DNA of 64,000 bases from Bolinopsis microptera. Lineage: Eukaryota; Ctenophora; Tentaculata; Lobata; Bolinopsidae. The position numbers and the translations under genes are program-made. Positions 25,806-36,248 of the stretch are shown piece after piece. Each line of letters begins with the position of its first letter. The first letter of the stretch is position 1. The notes under the pieces were generated by a model that worked only from the letters and a program-made list of their open reading frames with translations, was not told the origin of the DNA and searched no databases. The stretch is taken from positions 5,632,902 to 5,696,901 of the forward strand of contig NC_087076.1 of the NCBI RefSeq assembly GCF_026151205.1, read 5' to 3'.

Positions 25806-26110
25806 TCTAAACCAATAAACTTACAACTGGAGTGTTACTCACTGGTTTACTGAAGAATGCGGTATTGGCGAGGTATTTAAGGTATCTGAGCGGACTGGCC
25901 CGTCTGTGGACTATAAGATCTAAACACCTGTCCCCTATGTGGGCAGCTGGTGAGAGTCCCTGTGGGGAGGCAGTTACTTTATTAGCTATTTGTCTGGGTT
26001 GGGTCAGAGGTCCAATTATGCAGCTCACTGGATTAGGGTAGTACGTTTTCGTGAAAAGCAAGGGTGAGATGTGCCGAGAGCGGGAATTGATCCCACGACC
26101 CATGTGTATT
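25806..26110 (-). repeat. Probable tRNA-derived SINE remnant
   Basis: On the minus strand GTGGGATCAATTCCCGC resembles a degenerate B box, followed by a unique-looking body of about 250 bp. Open frames on both strands here are not protein-like. No clear A box, tail or target duplication was found. Confidence 0.3.
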
Positions 26111-26119
26111 AGCTATTTT

Positions 26120-26395
26120 ACTATATATAAAGCGAGACGATATATATGGATGGATCCGTGCCATTTTACTGACGTCTGACACCACGGCATCAACTTTAAC
26201 GCGACTTTCCGCAAAAACCGTAAAAGATGTACAAATAAATTTTTTTTGACTGGGTCAAATACTTTAATGGCCTTCAAAATCAAATCAGCATACAAAAATA
26301 AAAAATTGGCCAAGGAATAAGAATTTTAGTGCCCAAAAATAGGACTCCCAAGTGGTGTCAAAAACGCGAATTAAATAAGTAATAATTATTTTAGT
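26120..26395 (+). repeat. MITE-like dispersed repeat, copy 1
   Basis: Begins TATATATAAAGCGAGACG, continues through TGCCATTTTACTGAC and ACTGGGTCAAATACTTTAATGG, and ends near GTGGTGTCAAAAACGCG with TAATAATTATTTTAGTCTC. The same sequence occurs reversed at 27880-28170 and forward at 34425-34735. Copies are about 290 bp and diverged from each other. There is no coding capacity. Confidence 0.85.
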
Positions 26396-26567
26396 CTCTC
26401 CAGTCTTGACTTCCTGCAATCCAAGTACGAACGAATATAACTGAATATTACGGTTCCCCTACTAAATATTATTGTATTACCTGTTTAAATTTTTATAAAA
26501 AATCCCGGCCAAATATTTGCATGATCTTCCGTGGGTAAAAAATTGGGCTCATATTATTTTGAAACAT

Positions 26568-26700
26568 TATCACGTGACTTGTGTATTTTAAGGTTTTGCA
26601 ACCGAAAGGTCTTACCTTTGAACTCTAGGTCCCTGAATCGAATATATGTTTTACTAGCATGTCATGTCATCACGTGACCAAAAGATGTCTTGCTTATAAC
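26568..26700 (+). repeat. Local duplication, copy 1
   Basis: Shares CACGTGACTT, TTTAAGGTTTTGCA, CCGAA and TATGTTTTACTAGCATGTCAT in order with 27075-27230. It is an old segmental duplication about 510 bp apart. Confidence 0.6.
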
Positions 26701-27629
26701 CTATCGGGGAAGCGCTTTTAAAATAAAATAAAATTACAGTTCCAACTAACGCCGAGAACCTTATTTTTAAAGAATGTTAATCACATTGAAGGTGAGATTA
26801 CTTCAGTAATTAATAGATTGTTTGTTTTTCTGGTTGCTCACAGAATTATCATATCCGGTCATGAACAATTTAATATATATATTTCTGCAACTTAATTTAA
26901 TTCCGTTTCGTGATCTTCGTGCTATACTTTAATATAAGCTTTACGCTATATTTTCGTTGTGTAATTTAAGGTATGCTCTGCACGAATATGATGTATAATA
27001 TAGAAAACATCATGGCGAAATTTTCTTGGGTAAATTTTGTTATTTATTATGAAATTAAATATTTCGCTCGCCCAAAAATTATCACATGACTTGGGTTTTT
27101 TAAGGTTTTGCAGCCGAACGAAACGGTTTTACCAAAACTCTAACCTCAACCCTTACCGTAACCATACCCCTATCCATAACCCTTAAAAATTGAATGTATG
27201 TTTTACTGGCATGTCATATGACCAAAACAGTTTTTGCGAGCGAACAAATTGTGTAATTTGGAAGATTGTCAGTAAATGTGAAATAATGCAAGTAATAATA
27301 TCTGCGTAAATTTATTTTAAAAATCTCTGGAAAAATAATGAGCGACTTCCTTTCTTTTCTGTAACTATGCTTAAAATTCTGAATTAATAAGTACACTCTT
27401 TGTACTAATACATCTCTAAGTGATAATAATAATTAAATGTTTCGCAGATTGGCAATTGATCGGTGTAGTTGGTGTTGTACACACTGCACCGATAATGATA
27501 TCACGTTGAACGTGTAATGTAAATTTATTGTGGATATATGCGAATATATATTCTAATAAATGATAAATGATATTCCGCACAAAGCATGAAATTGTGCTGT
27601 ATATGAGTGGTGATTTCACTATGAGAATC
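26701..27629. other. AT-rich interval without a gene; second duplication copy inside
   Basis: 27075-27230 is the second copy of the duplication at 26568-26700. It includes a run of degenerate telomere-like hexamers (CTAACCTCAACCCTTACCGTAACC, given here only by position 27138-27183). No gene was recognised. Confidence 0.5.
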
Positions 27630-27706
27630 AGGTTCAGTAGCTCAATTGGTAGAGCAAGATACGCGAAATGTCGAGGTTCTGGGATCATTCCCCAGTTGTC
27701 CCTAGT
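27630..27706 (+). repeat. tRNA-like sequence (SINE head or tRNA pseudogene)
   Basis: The A-box-like TAGCTCAATTGGTAGAGC and the arm CTGGGATCATTCCCCAG are spaced as in a tRNA. The D and T arms fold, but the acceptor arms do not pair and the anticodon loop lacks the U33 expected before an anticodon. It is best read as a tRNA-derived SINE head or a decayed tRNA. Confidence 0.5.
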
Positions 27707-27879
27707 TTTTCAGAATTAATCATCACCTATTATAGACAGCATGAGAGTAGGCCCTGCCATCTCGAAGTGATACTAATATAGCATTGTGATTTAATATCAG
27801 CGTTCCGTTACATCATATTTCGTTATATTCTTCTTCTTTGTAGGGGCTGTGGTCATTATCACTACAAGCAGGAAGGCCG

Positions 27880-28170
27880 TCTAACCCTAAAGTGGTGTCA
27901 AGACTCGAGAGACTGAAATAATTATTACCTATTTAATTCGCGTTTTTGACACCACTTGGGAGTTCAAATTTTGGGCACTAAAATTCTTATTCCTTGGCCA
28001 ATTTTTTATTTTTTCTTGCTGATTTGAAGGCCATTAAAGTATTTGACCCAGTCGAAAAAGTTTCAGTTGCATATCTTTTACGGTTTTTGCGGAAAGTCGC
28101 GTTAAAGTTGATGCCATGGTGTCAGTAAAATGGCACGGATCCATATCGTCTCGCTTTATATATAGTAAGA
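27880..28170 (-). repeat. MITE-like dispersed repeat, copy 2 (reversed)
   Basis: Reverse-complement copy of the family at 26120-26395 and 34425-34735, running from CTAAAGTGGTGTCAAGACTC to CGTCTCGCTTTATATATAG. The GTGGTGTCAA / TTGACACCAC pair forms an internal inverted repeat near one end. Confidence 0.85.
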
Positions 28171-28276
28171 TAGGATAGATCATGACCACTGTAAGATAGA
28201 GCATTGGAGCCCTGTGCTTACCCCGGTAAAATATTTATTAATGCCAATGCAGAGTTAAAGTTTTGTTTTCTCCGCA

Positions 28277-28797
28277 CTAAGTGAATAGTTTTGTTGCTTG
28301 TATGAAGCCGATTATCCTTGGTAGTGAGAACTTGTCCACTATGTCTGTCAAACTAAAGTAGAAGGGGTCAAAGTATCCTCCTCGTTGGAAAGACCACTTC
28401 GGGCACTGACCAACAAAGTGGTTCATTGTCTCCTCTTCCATGAGACAGTGTGGACAAGTTTTAGGGACCGTTGTCGGCTTGAACTTATTAATATGGTAGT
28501 TTAGTTCACAATGTCCAGTAAGCAATTTTGTAGCTGTTCTTGTGCTCTCTTTGCCAAGTTTTGGGATAGATCTAACGAACTTGTGTCTCATACTCGTTCA
28601 AAATGAGTGTTGGGCAACGTTCGCCATCTTTCCCTCATTTTCCTATGACTTATACTCCACAGTGCACTCATGTCAATTGTAAATGTTGAATGTTGATCAT
28701 ACAAAAGAATCATCACCAAATTCTTACCAGTTAACCAGTGCAGTTGCCATCGATGGCGAAATGATGTTGATGATATTTTCGATAATCTCACCATCAA
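28277..28797 (-). pseudogene. C-terminal fragment of a non-LTR retrotransposon polyprotein
   Basis: Frame 28591-28277 (104 residues) contains LLTGHCELNYHINKF followed by TCPHCLMEEETMNHFVGQCP. This is the LTGH...CxxC...H...C pattern typical of the extreme C-terminus after the RNase H domain in Jockey/I/R1-type non-LTR retrotransposon ORF2. A second piece, 28797-28588, in another frame (ending SHRKMRERWRTLPNTHFERV) precedes it, so the reading frame is broken. Everything upstream (endonuclease, RT) is missing, consistent with 5' truncation. It could alternatively be a small domesticated fragment, but the frameshift argues against function. Confidence 0.6.
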
Positions 28798-29114
28798 TGG
28801 CTAATATTCCCGGTGAATTTTCCACTAATAATTACCGAAAAAATAATGGCAATATTTTTGACTTTCGCCCTGGCAAAAAAACCTATGTTGTAATAAAGCG
28901 ACCACGAATTTATCATTCATGATCGATTTCTTAGTTTGTTTAAGTTTTGGCAATTTTATGCTCATAGTCTTATGCTGAGAAAATAAGGCTCTTAGTGTAT
29001 AACTGTATATAGTTTGATTCATTTTATCTGCAGTTCCGTGAACATATTAAAAAACTCCCTCACAACTTCAATAAATGAAAACTTTCACATACTAACCCTA
29101 GGGTGTGTACAATC

Positions 29115-29729
29115 ATGGGTATCGCTGAAAACTGGTTGGCTTTCGTCAACATGTCAAAAGCCAAGGCAGACTCGCACGCAAAAGTGGCACAATACTGGGA
29201 TACCAACCACAACATCTGCAGTATAACCATGATCGTGTTCTCTACACTAACCACCCTCGCAACCCTTCTAGAACTCCCCAGCCCCTACATAGCAACTGTG
29301 CTGGGAGCCGTCACCATTCTGGTATCTGCTATTTCTGGGACTTTGGCACCCAGCAACCGCAGACAGCTGCAGGTGGAGTCAAGCAAGGGTTTCAGAGCGC
29401 TGATGTTAAAGATGATTAGGGTTGAAACAGAGATGGACTATGAGGAAATATGGAGAGAATACAACAAGGAATTATTCGTAGAACCCTTCGTGCCTTTTAG
29501 TTGTATCGTTAAATTGGATACCAAATTCACCAAGACACCCGAGTTTACAATGGTGGTGAAGCAAAAAGAAAGTGAGGTGATGGAAGTTGCTGAGGAGTTG
29601 GGGTTACCGGTCCCTGAGAACAATTATGGTGACATGAAACTCGACACTACCCTGGTGGTACCCAATCCGGAATGGTTATCGAAGAAGGAGTCGATGACAA
29701 GGCAAGGGACTAGGTTTAGTATGGACTAA
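29115..29729 (+). CDS. SLATT-like two-transmembrane protein
   Basis: A 204-residue product when started at the second in-frame Met. That start is chosen because the downstream paralogue has the same leader (AACCCTAGGGTGTG then ACAATCATGGG). The N-terminus is helical (ENWLAFVNMSKAKADSHAKV). Two adjacent hydrophobic segments lie at about residues 34-52 and 57-75. A long amphipathic region follows with the WREYNKE segment, then a charged tail. This order (short helix, 2TM hairpin, helical cytosolic region) resembles SLATT / DUF4231 membrane effector domains known from nucleotide-signalling immune systems of bacteria and from scattered eukaryotes. I infer the family from architecture only. A TTTATCTGCAG acceptor-like site lies about 85 bp upstream in both paralogues, suggesting a spliced 5' UTR. 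Confidence 0.55.
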   Translation: MGIAENWLAFVNMSKAKADSHAKVAQYWDTNHNICSITMIVFSTLTTLATLLELPSPYIATVLGAVTILVSAISGTLAPSNRRQLQVESSKGFRALMLKMIRVETEMDYEEIWREYNKELFVEPFVPFSCIVKLDTKFTKTPEFTMVVKQKESEVMEVAEELGLPVPENNYGDMKLDTTLVVPNPEWLSKKESMTRQGTRFSMD

Positions 29730-30367
29730 CTTTAATACCACTTTATTAACCTTTAGTTTGTAATTTTATCTATTAGATGATATTATGTACGTCAATCTAA
29801 GGTTTTTATTATTATCTTCAGCATGATTGGGCTTATTGGTTTTCGTTATATGCACCTAATAGCTGTAAATTTTAAACTAGCGTGTTTTAATATGTTATGA
29901 AAAGTTATAAAGCCATCAAGATCTTTTGGGCTGGAATTGTTTGTGAGCTTAATTAAATTTATAAAATTCATGTTTTCAAAAAGTTTCATATTCCTGATAT
30001 TAGATTAGAAAAGCGTTTTTCCGTCAGGGATATTTTCACTGCTTTTATTACATTAAAACTTGTATTAATTAAATTGTAAAAATTACTCGAGATTCGAGAA
30101 AATTATATTGAAATTATAAATTCTTGTGAGCGTTGGGTAACGTTGAAAGAAAAATACAAGCCATCAGTATTTTTGTTTAGCCACGGTCGCCCCAAGGTAA
30201 TTAAGTGATAAGTCTTATGATTGAAAGTTGTCATGAGAGCACGAAAACGATTTACTTAATTTTATCTTCTGCAGTTCAGTAAATATAATATGCCTTTTAA
30301 TCCTTCACATTTCACTTTAATAGATGTATATTTTCTTAAATTAGTTAACCCTAGGGTGTGAACAATC
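29730..30367. other. Spacer between the tandem SLATT-like paralogues
   Basis: AT-rich, no ORF. The last about 100 bp repeat features seen upstream of the first copy: CTGCAGTTC, a poly-pyrimidine-rich stretch and the AACCCTAGGGTGTG leader. Confidence 0.6.
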
Positions 30368-30968
30368 ATGGGTATCAACGAAAACTGGCTGGCATTCGTC
30401 CAAATGTCAAAAGCCAGGGCAGACTCTCACGCAAACGTGGCACAATTTTGGGATACCATGGACAACATCCTCAGCATATCTAAGATTATATTCGCTACTG
30501 CAACAACCACTACAACCATGTTTGATGGCAGCAAATATCTACCAGCCAGCCTGGGAGCGATAACAGCTCTAATATCGGCTATTGCTGGTTACTTGGCACG
30601 ACCGAAGGGTGAAGAATACGAAGCCAGGTAACAGTTTCAAGGAGCTCATGTTGAGGATGATCAGGGTTGAAACAGAAATGGAATATGAGGAATTGTGGAG
30701 GGAATATAATAAGGCATCGCTGGGTGAACCTTTCGTGCCGGTCAAATTTGTAGTACAAGAAAACGCAACATTTACCCAGTCACCGGAGTTTGTTGTGCTT
30801 GCGAAGCACAAAGAAGCAGAGGTCAAGGAGTGGGTCAAGGAGGGTGATGCCGCCCTATCGATAGCAATTCCGGAGGGTGATAAGGAGGATCCTGATGAGG
30901 GGGTAAAGCCTGACACTGCCCTGGTGGTAGCCAATCCGGAAGCTGAGGATTGTAAAGTTGCGATATGA
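30368..30968 (+). pseudogene. Second SLATT-like paralogue, frameshifted
   Basis: Frame 30368-30631 encodes the N-terminal helix and both hydrophobic segments (NENWLAFVQMSKARADSHAN onward). It then stops, and the homologous C-terminal half (from NSFKELMLRMIRVETEMEYE) continues in a different frame to 30968. The break falls near 30625, just after the second membrane helix. It could be a real frameshift, a sequencing error or an unrecognised tiny splice difference. Strong similarity to the first copy over both halves, including the conserved start context, shows a tandem duplication. If the shift is real only a 2TM fragment would be made. Confidence 0.6.
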
Positions 30969-31412
30969 GCTAACTGGGCTGTATTTTAATCCGTAGGATG
31001 ATGTAGGATGTAGGATGATATGCTATCAAGTAAGGTAACAATTAACTACGTTAGGTACATATTTTGAGATATTATCTAGAAATTACTGTGTTCGGGAAAG
31101 TTAAAAAACGAAATGGTTGAAGAAAATTCACGATTTTATCACATTATTTTTGTTAACATATTAAATTCGATTGATCTATGATAATATTCTATATCCGCAT
31201 TCAACTTTATGGAGGGCGCGAAATAATGTGTCAAACGGATTTTTATTTTCAAATCAGTTTTTTTAGAATAGTTCGTAGGACGGGTATACGGCTAGTATCT
31301 TTAGTTGTTGAAGGAAGCCCCAAAAAAGGAAGGGACTCAGGTCACTCTTACTCTGTTATGGGTTGTGTGTGACAGTACACATCACTAGGCCTGTACAAAT
31401 ACAATACTGTTA
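30969..31412. other. Unannotated interval
   Basis: AT-rich. The 64-residue frame at 31178-31372 has no recognisable domain and is not supported. Confidence 0.5.
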
Positions 31413-31449
31413 AGTCTTTAGCCCTCTATACTATAGAGGGCTAAAGACT
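31413..31449. repeat. Near-perfect palindrome
   Basis: AGTCTTTAGCCCTCTATA is followed directly by its inverted copy, giving an 18-bp-arm palindrome just upstream of the tandem CCAAT repeats and the lectin gene. It may be a cruciform or a binding site; its role is unknown. Confidence 0.85.
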
Positions 31450-31590
31450 GCTCCAGTCTAACCCAATGAAAAGCTTAGAATTGATCACATGACCTGAGTG
31501 CAGCCAATGAAAAGCTTAGAATTGATCACATGACCTGAGTGCAGCCAATGAAAAGCTTAGAATTGAACACATGACCTGAGTAGGGCCAAT
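31450..31590 (+). promoter_or_regulatory. Three tandem about 45-bp repeats with CCAAT and TCACATGA motifs (putative promoter)
   Basis: Three copies of a unit beginning CCAATGAAAAGCTTAGAATT and continuing with ATCACATGACCTGAGT; the third copy has AACACATGACC. Each holds a CCAAT box and a CACATG E-box (TCACATGA resembles MiT/TFE sites). The repeat ends about 120 bp upstream of the lectin start codon, so it is a plausible proximal promoter. Confidence 0.5.
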
Positions 31591-31711
31591 AGAATCGTTG
31601 TTTTAAAACGTGTGTGGAATTGCTCCAGGAACTGCTTCGTTGCTTCAACTAATGTTTATTTCCAGGTTACTACTGCGTTACTTTTACTGATAGTAAATAC
31701 ACGTTTCTTTC

Positions 31712-32558
31712 ATGAACAGATTGCCAATGTTTTGGTTGAGCCTTGCCAGAATTCTTGTTGTCTCTCTGATGATTAATACAATGAACCTCGCTTACTGTAC
31801 TTGCCAGGGAGGTAAGAGTAAAGAGTATTATTTTATCATGTATCTATTCATAAAATATGACAAATATGTTTAACCTTGACAAGATTTACTAAACCATGTG
31901 ATTCAGTAGATCTCCTCATTCTTAGCTTTTAGATGACTTTCTTCCGGACTACAGGATGAACACATATGCGAATAAGTGCGGTACTATACCCAGCAGTTGG
32001 TACAGTAAACCAGTTTTTACTATGAAATAAATTGATGTAAAATCTGAACAATTTAATTGAATATCTCGATCAGGAACTAATTGGGAGAACATAGCCAGAC
32101 ATGGGACAGCCAGTCAGATTGATACTTACATAGAAAATGACGGATCAAAGTTCAGATTCGCTCATTATGCGATAGATGGAATTATAAATTCACAAAACGG
32201 GTAAGTGTGCTTTTGAATCTTATCATTGCTTTACTGTGGGGTCGATAAAACTTCAGACAGTTCACGGTTTTCAATTTCAATGATTGACTCAGCCACCTTA
32301 ATATTTTCTAACCTCAGGAAATTTGCTCTGACTAACTCAAAAGGAGGCTGGTGGAAACTAACGCTTCCCGAATGCTACTTCATCCATTCAGCCACCATCT
32401 ACGGCCGAAGTAACTACTTTTTGCGTAGAATTGACGGTGTCAAGCTATTTGTAGATGGTAGCTTGATCGGAAAAATAGAATATGAGGAGAAAGCGTCGCA
32501 GAAATATATCTTCGATAAGATCTGTATAGGGCCTGTCGTGATATCATGGATCGCTTAG
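31712..32558 (+). CDS. Secreted fucolectin-like (F-type lectin) protein, three exons
   Basis: Exons inferred from splice sites: 31712-31811 (donor GTAAGAG), 32074-32200 (acceptor after CGATCAG, donor GTAAGTG) and 32318-32558 (acceptor after CTAACCTCAG). The joined length is 468 nt, an exact multiple of three. Exon 1 encodes a hydrophobic signal peptide (MNRLPMFWLSLARILVV). Exon 2 begins with NWENIARHGTASQ and contains AHYAIDGIINS, and exon 3 has GGWWKLTLP and YGRSNYFLRRIDGVKLFVDG. These match the fucolectin/tachylectin-4/pentraxin-1 fold (N-A...AIDG...WW.V.L...R). The protein is expected to bind fucosylated glycans outside the cell. The frame stops after ISWIA, a little short of the usual last strand. 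VPPGSGSPHNSA-like sequence follows in another frame, so the 3' end may be frameshifted or use another exon. Confidence 0.7.
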
Positions 32559-32843
32559 GTTCCACCAGGATCTGGTAGTCCTCATAATTCTGCGGCCTCT
32601 ATGTGTCGTCATCTCGCACAACTCCGAAAAACCGTTGTGAGTTTGGCATGTGAAAATTTGCAGCCTTCCAAACATCTTAGATCTGTATGTTTGCCAAAGA
32701 GGTGGAGGTCACTGCAGCGTCATCTGAATATCTCCAACTGGAAGAAGTAATGCTTTTCGGAAATATGTTTCACAAGGAATGTGTTGGTAAGTAGCAAGTG
32801 GTGTCAGGTGGTTGTAGAGGGTCAGAACCCTGGCTAATAAATA
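32559..32843 (+). other. 3' flank of the lectin gene
   Basis: No independent gene. It ends in one partial unit of the 78-bp minisatellite (AACCCTGGCTAATAAATAAA) directly before the telomeric repeats. Confidence 0.5.
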
Positions 32844-33287
32844 AACCCTAACCCTAACCCTAACCCTAACCCTAACCCTAACCCTAACCCTAACCCTAAC
32901 CCTAACCCTAACCCTAACCCTAACCCTAACCCTAACCCTAACCATAACCCTAACCCTAACCCTAACCCTAACCCTAATTCTAACCCTAACCCTAACCCTA
33001 ACCCTAACCCTAACCCTAACCCTAACCCTAACCCTAACCCTAACCCTAACCCTAACCCTAACCCTAACCCTAACCCTAACCCTAACCCTAACCCTAACCC
33101 TAACCCTAACCCTAACCCTAACCCTAACCCTAACCCTAACCCTAACCCTAACCCTAACCCTAACCCTAACCCTAACCCTAACCCTAACCCTAACCCTAAC
33201 CCTAACCCTAACCCTAACCCTAACCCTAACCCTAACCCTAACCCTAACCCTAACCCTAACCCTAACCCTAACCCTAACCCTAACCCT
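32844..33287 (-). repeat. Interstitial telomeric repeat (TTAGGG)n
   Basis: About 74 copies of CCCTAA on the plus strand, with only two visible variant units (near 32942 and 32980). This is the animal telomere sequence. It is embedded within unique and minisatellite DNA on both sides, so it is an internal array, not the chromosome end in this assembly. Confidence 0.97.
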
Positions 33288-33745
33288 GGCTAATAAATAA
33301 ACAAATTTAAAAGTTAACTTAGATATCTTTAATTAAGTCAGCTGGTTATTGATACTCGGAACCCTGGCTAATAAATAAACAAATTTAAAAGTTAACTTAG
33401 ATATCTTTAATTAAGTCAGCTGTTTATTAATACTCAGAACCCTGGCTAATAAATAAACAAATTTAAAAGCTAACTTAGATATCTTTAATTAAATCAGCTG
33501 TTTATTAATGCTCAGAACCATGGCTAATAAATAAACAAATTTAAAAGTTAACTTAGATATCTTTAATTAAGTCAGCTGGCTATTGATACTCAGAACCCTG
33601 GCTAATAAATAAACAAATTTAAAAGTTAACTTAGATATCTTTAATTAAGTCAGCTGGTTATTGATACTCAGAACCCTGGCTAATAAGTAAACAAATTTTA
33701 AAAGTTAACTTAGATATCTTTAATTAATTCAGCTGGTTATAATTG
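33287..33745 (+). repeat. 78-bp minisatellite, about six copies
   Basis: Unit TGGCTAATAAATAAACAAAT continuing through TAACTTAGATATC, TTTAATTAAGTCAGCTGG and CAGAACCC, with starts at 33287 and 33365 and so on. The telomeric array sits inside this repeat: a partial unit precedes it at about 32826-32845. Confidence 0.95.
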
Positions 33746-34424
33746 TGGCCATGACTAACACTATCCACAAAATTAAAATTTGCACGGTATTCAAAATGTC
33801 CTTGTCATGAGAGCAGGTGGAACTAATATAACTATGAACTCCGTTACTTTGTGCACGTCCACTAGGTCTCCTGTAAGCCTAACATCTTTTTAGTTGTAAT
33901 TGAACGGTAATTCTGATCCAGCTTATTTTACCTAGACTTTCCACCGATAAGCAGACACATGACGTTTAATTCCGTTTAATTCCGTTTAATTCCATGACAC
34001 GCTGCTGACACTACAAGTTTCATGTAGGATTGGATAGCTCTTACGAACAAGCAGTGGTCGTTTGTTTAACCTCTATAGTTATAAGGGCTGCAGGGAATTT
34101 TTTTTGCGTTTCTGCACAAAATCTTCACCAAATGATTTTTGACCCAGGTGTCCCAATAGTATGAATATATTATATACTGTAATATAAAAATATAAGAGTC
34201 CCTAGCTGCACCACCTTTCTGGGGGTAAACAAAGGTATTATTATTAAAAACAACCTTAAAAAGCACTTGCTATCCCTCCAAAATTGAGATGATCCTAATA
34301 CATGGTAACTAATCTATACTATATCTCAAATTCTACATCCGGTACGGCTCCCTACTAAATCGATAAATATGTTATGTTTTTTTGCTTTTACTAAGCTATG
34401 TTGATATTTCTACTTCATCTTACT
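33746..34424. other. Unannotated interval with a dispersed repeat copy
   Basis: 33799-33880 is the second copy of the dispersed repeat at 25538-25617. TAATTCCGTT is repeated three times near 33968-33990. No gene was seen. Confidence 0.55.
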
Positions 34425-34735
34425 ATATATAAAGCGAGACGATATATATATATATATATATGGTTCCGTGCCATTTTACTGACACCATGGCATCAACTTT
34501 AACACGACTTTTCGCAAAAACCGTAAAAGATATACAACTGAAACTTTTTTGACTGGGTCAAATGCTTTAATGGCCTTCGAATCAGCATGAAAAAATAAAA
34601 AATAGGCCAAGAAATAGGAGTTTTAGAGCCCAAAATTTGGACCACCAAGTGGTGTCAAAAACGCGAATTAAATAGGTAATAATTATTTTAGTCTCTTGAG
34701 TCTTGACACCACTTTAGGGTTAGACGGGTTCCTGC
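34425..34735 (+). repeat. MITE-like dispersed repeat, copy 3
   Basis: Third copy of the family at 26120-26395, with an expanded TA run near its left end. It extends to GAGTCTTGACACCACTTTAGGG, which pairs with the internal GTGGTGTCAA. Confidence 0.85.
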
Positions 34736-35449
34736 TAGTAATTATAATTAGAAATCCTAATTAGCGGTGCAGTATGTATTTATATTGTATAATGGCATCA
34801 TAGGCATTTGAAACGTATCGTTTTTAATTACAATACAGTAGTAAAATACTGACCGGTGAATATCAGTATTCTTCTTATCATATAAGAGACAAAATCAAAG
34901 CTTTGGGGTGCAAGTAAAAAACATAATATACTCCAGAAGTGAAATCGAGCACTTTGGTGTCTACAATTTTTTCTAGGCACAGGGTCCTTTGCAAGGACAG
35001 AAGGAAATCGCGGCATGTGCTGAATCGCGATCCGTTCAGTTCTCCGCGACAAATCGCACATTCTCCTTCAAATCTTAGGGTCAAATAACACATTCTCTAT
35101 AAGTATGTATAAGCAATTTGAGTTATTTAAGTATTAGTTCAAAGTTCAAACCATGGCAAGTTGGTAGAGCTGCAGGCACAGTTTGTGGTCCAGCTATACC
35201 TCTGACGATGTTGTCGTAATTCTTTCTGTAACCTCGCTTACAAACAATCTCTATTGCTTCTCCTCGGAGATTTAAGAGATTAACTCATACGGTTCTTTTG
35301 CGATAGCCTAACGCGCTAATTAGCGTTACCTATCGTCAGCTAGTGCAATCTAGCGGTATGTGGCGCTAATAAGCGCAACGTGATAGTTAGCGCTGTAAGT
35401 GCTAGTGGGTGTTAGTTAGCGTTAGATTGTGCTAGCTATTGATATGTAA
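34736..35449. other. Unannotated interval; GTTAGCG-rich stretch
   Basis: The minus frame at 35093-34878 (with CAICRGELNG) has no convincing domain. About 35305-35470 is rich in GTTAGCG / CGCTAA motifs in both orientations, giving weak local hairpins. Confidence 0.4.
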
Positions 35450-35771
35450 TGTTAGTTAGCGGTAACACGAGTAAGTCTTTCTGTTTTCTTCATTCTTTCT
35501 AGATGAGGAGAGGAAGTTTTAGTAAAATATGTTTTATAACTCTCTCACAAATGACAACACAAATTTTGACACATAATTTCGATAACCGAAAACATAATCA
35601 AGGAGATGGAGTTAGTTAGCGGTAACACGAGTAAGTCTTTCTGTTTTCTTCATTCTTTCTAGATGAGGAGAGGAAGTTCTAGTAAAATATGTTTTATAAC
35701 TCTCTCACAAATGACAACACAAATTTTGACACATAATTTCGATAACCGAAAACATAGTCAAGGAGATGGTC
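35450..35771 (+). repeat. Tandem duplication of about 162 bp
   Basis: GTTAGTTAGCGGTAACACGA through ATCAAGGAGATGG is followed by a second, almost identical copy (35612-35771) with only a few substitutions. Confidence 0.9.
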
Positions 35772-36248
35772 AGCAGATTGGGTGATGACAGTTAAGATGC
35801 CTACTTCTAATCTTTAATCTTATTAATAGGTTCACTAGGTTTAGGCTAATTATGTTTTTAATTAGGGCACTATAAATCTATCCACAATGTATTATCCGAG
35901 CCGGAGTGCCAGTGCTTTATTGTGGCCTTTTATTCGAGATCTCTACCGATGTTTGATGCAGCCAATAAGATTCCATAGGGTTCAAGGGTTGCAACTTTTC
36001 TCCGTGTAGTTTTAGTTTTACGAAAAATAACGCAGTTTCTGTATGCGCTTACAATTTTTTAACACATCAACTTTCACCTATTATTTATCAAATGTTTCTG
36101 TATGACTGAGATTTAAAGCATCTTCAGATCCGTTATAATTCAGAAGCTTTTTTCCCATTCACAATAATATTGAGTGATGATAAATATTGAAAACTAAGAA
36201 ATTTTCTTTAAAATTCAACCTTGAAGGAAGAATAATCAGCTTCTTCTA
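35772..36248. other. Probable promoter/5' flank of the coiled-coil secreted protein
   Basis: AT-rich, no ORF and no clear TATA or other element. Confidence 0.4.

Noticed and set aside
27630-27706. A functional tRNA gene on the plus strand
   Set aside because: D and T arms fold, but there is no acceptor pairing and no U33 before the anticodon.
32844-33287. Chromosome end
   Set aside because: The TTAGGG array has unique and minisatellite DNA on both sides and a further 30 kb beyond.
34828-35093. RING-like small protein on the minus strand
   Set aside because: Only two or three suggestive Cys residues; no complete zinc-ligand pattern.
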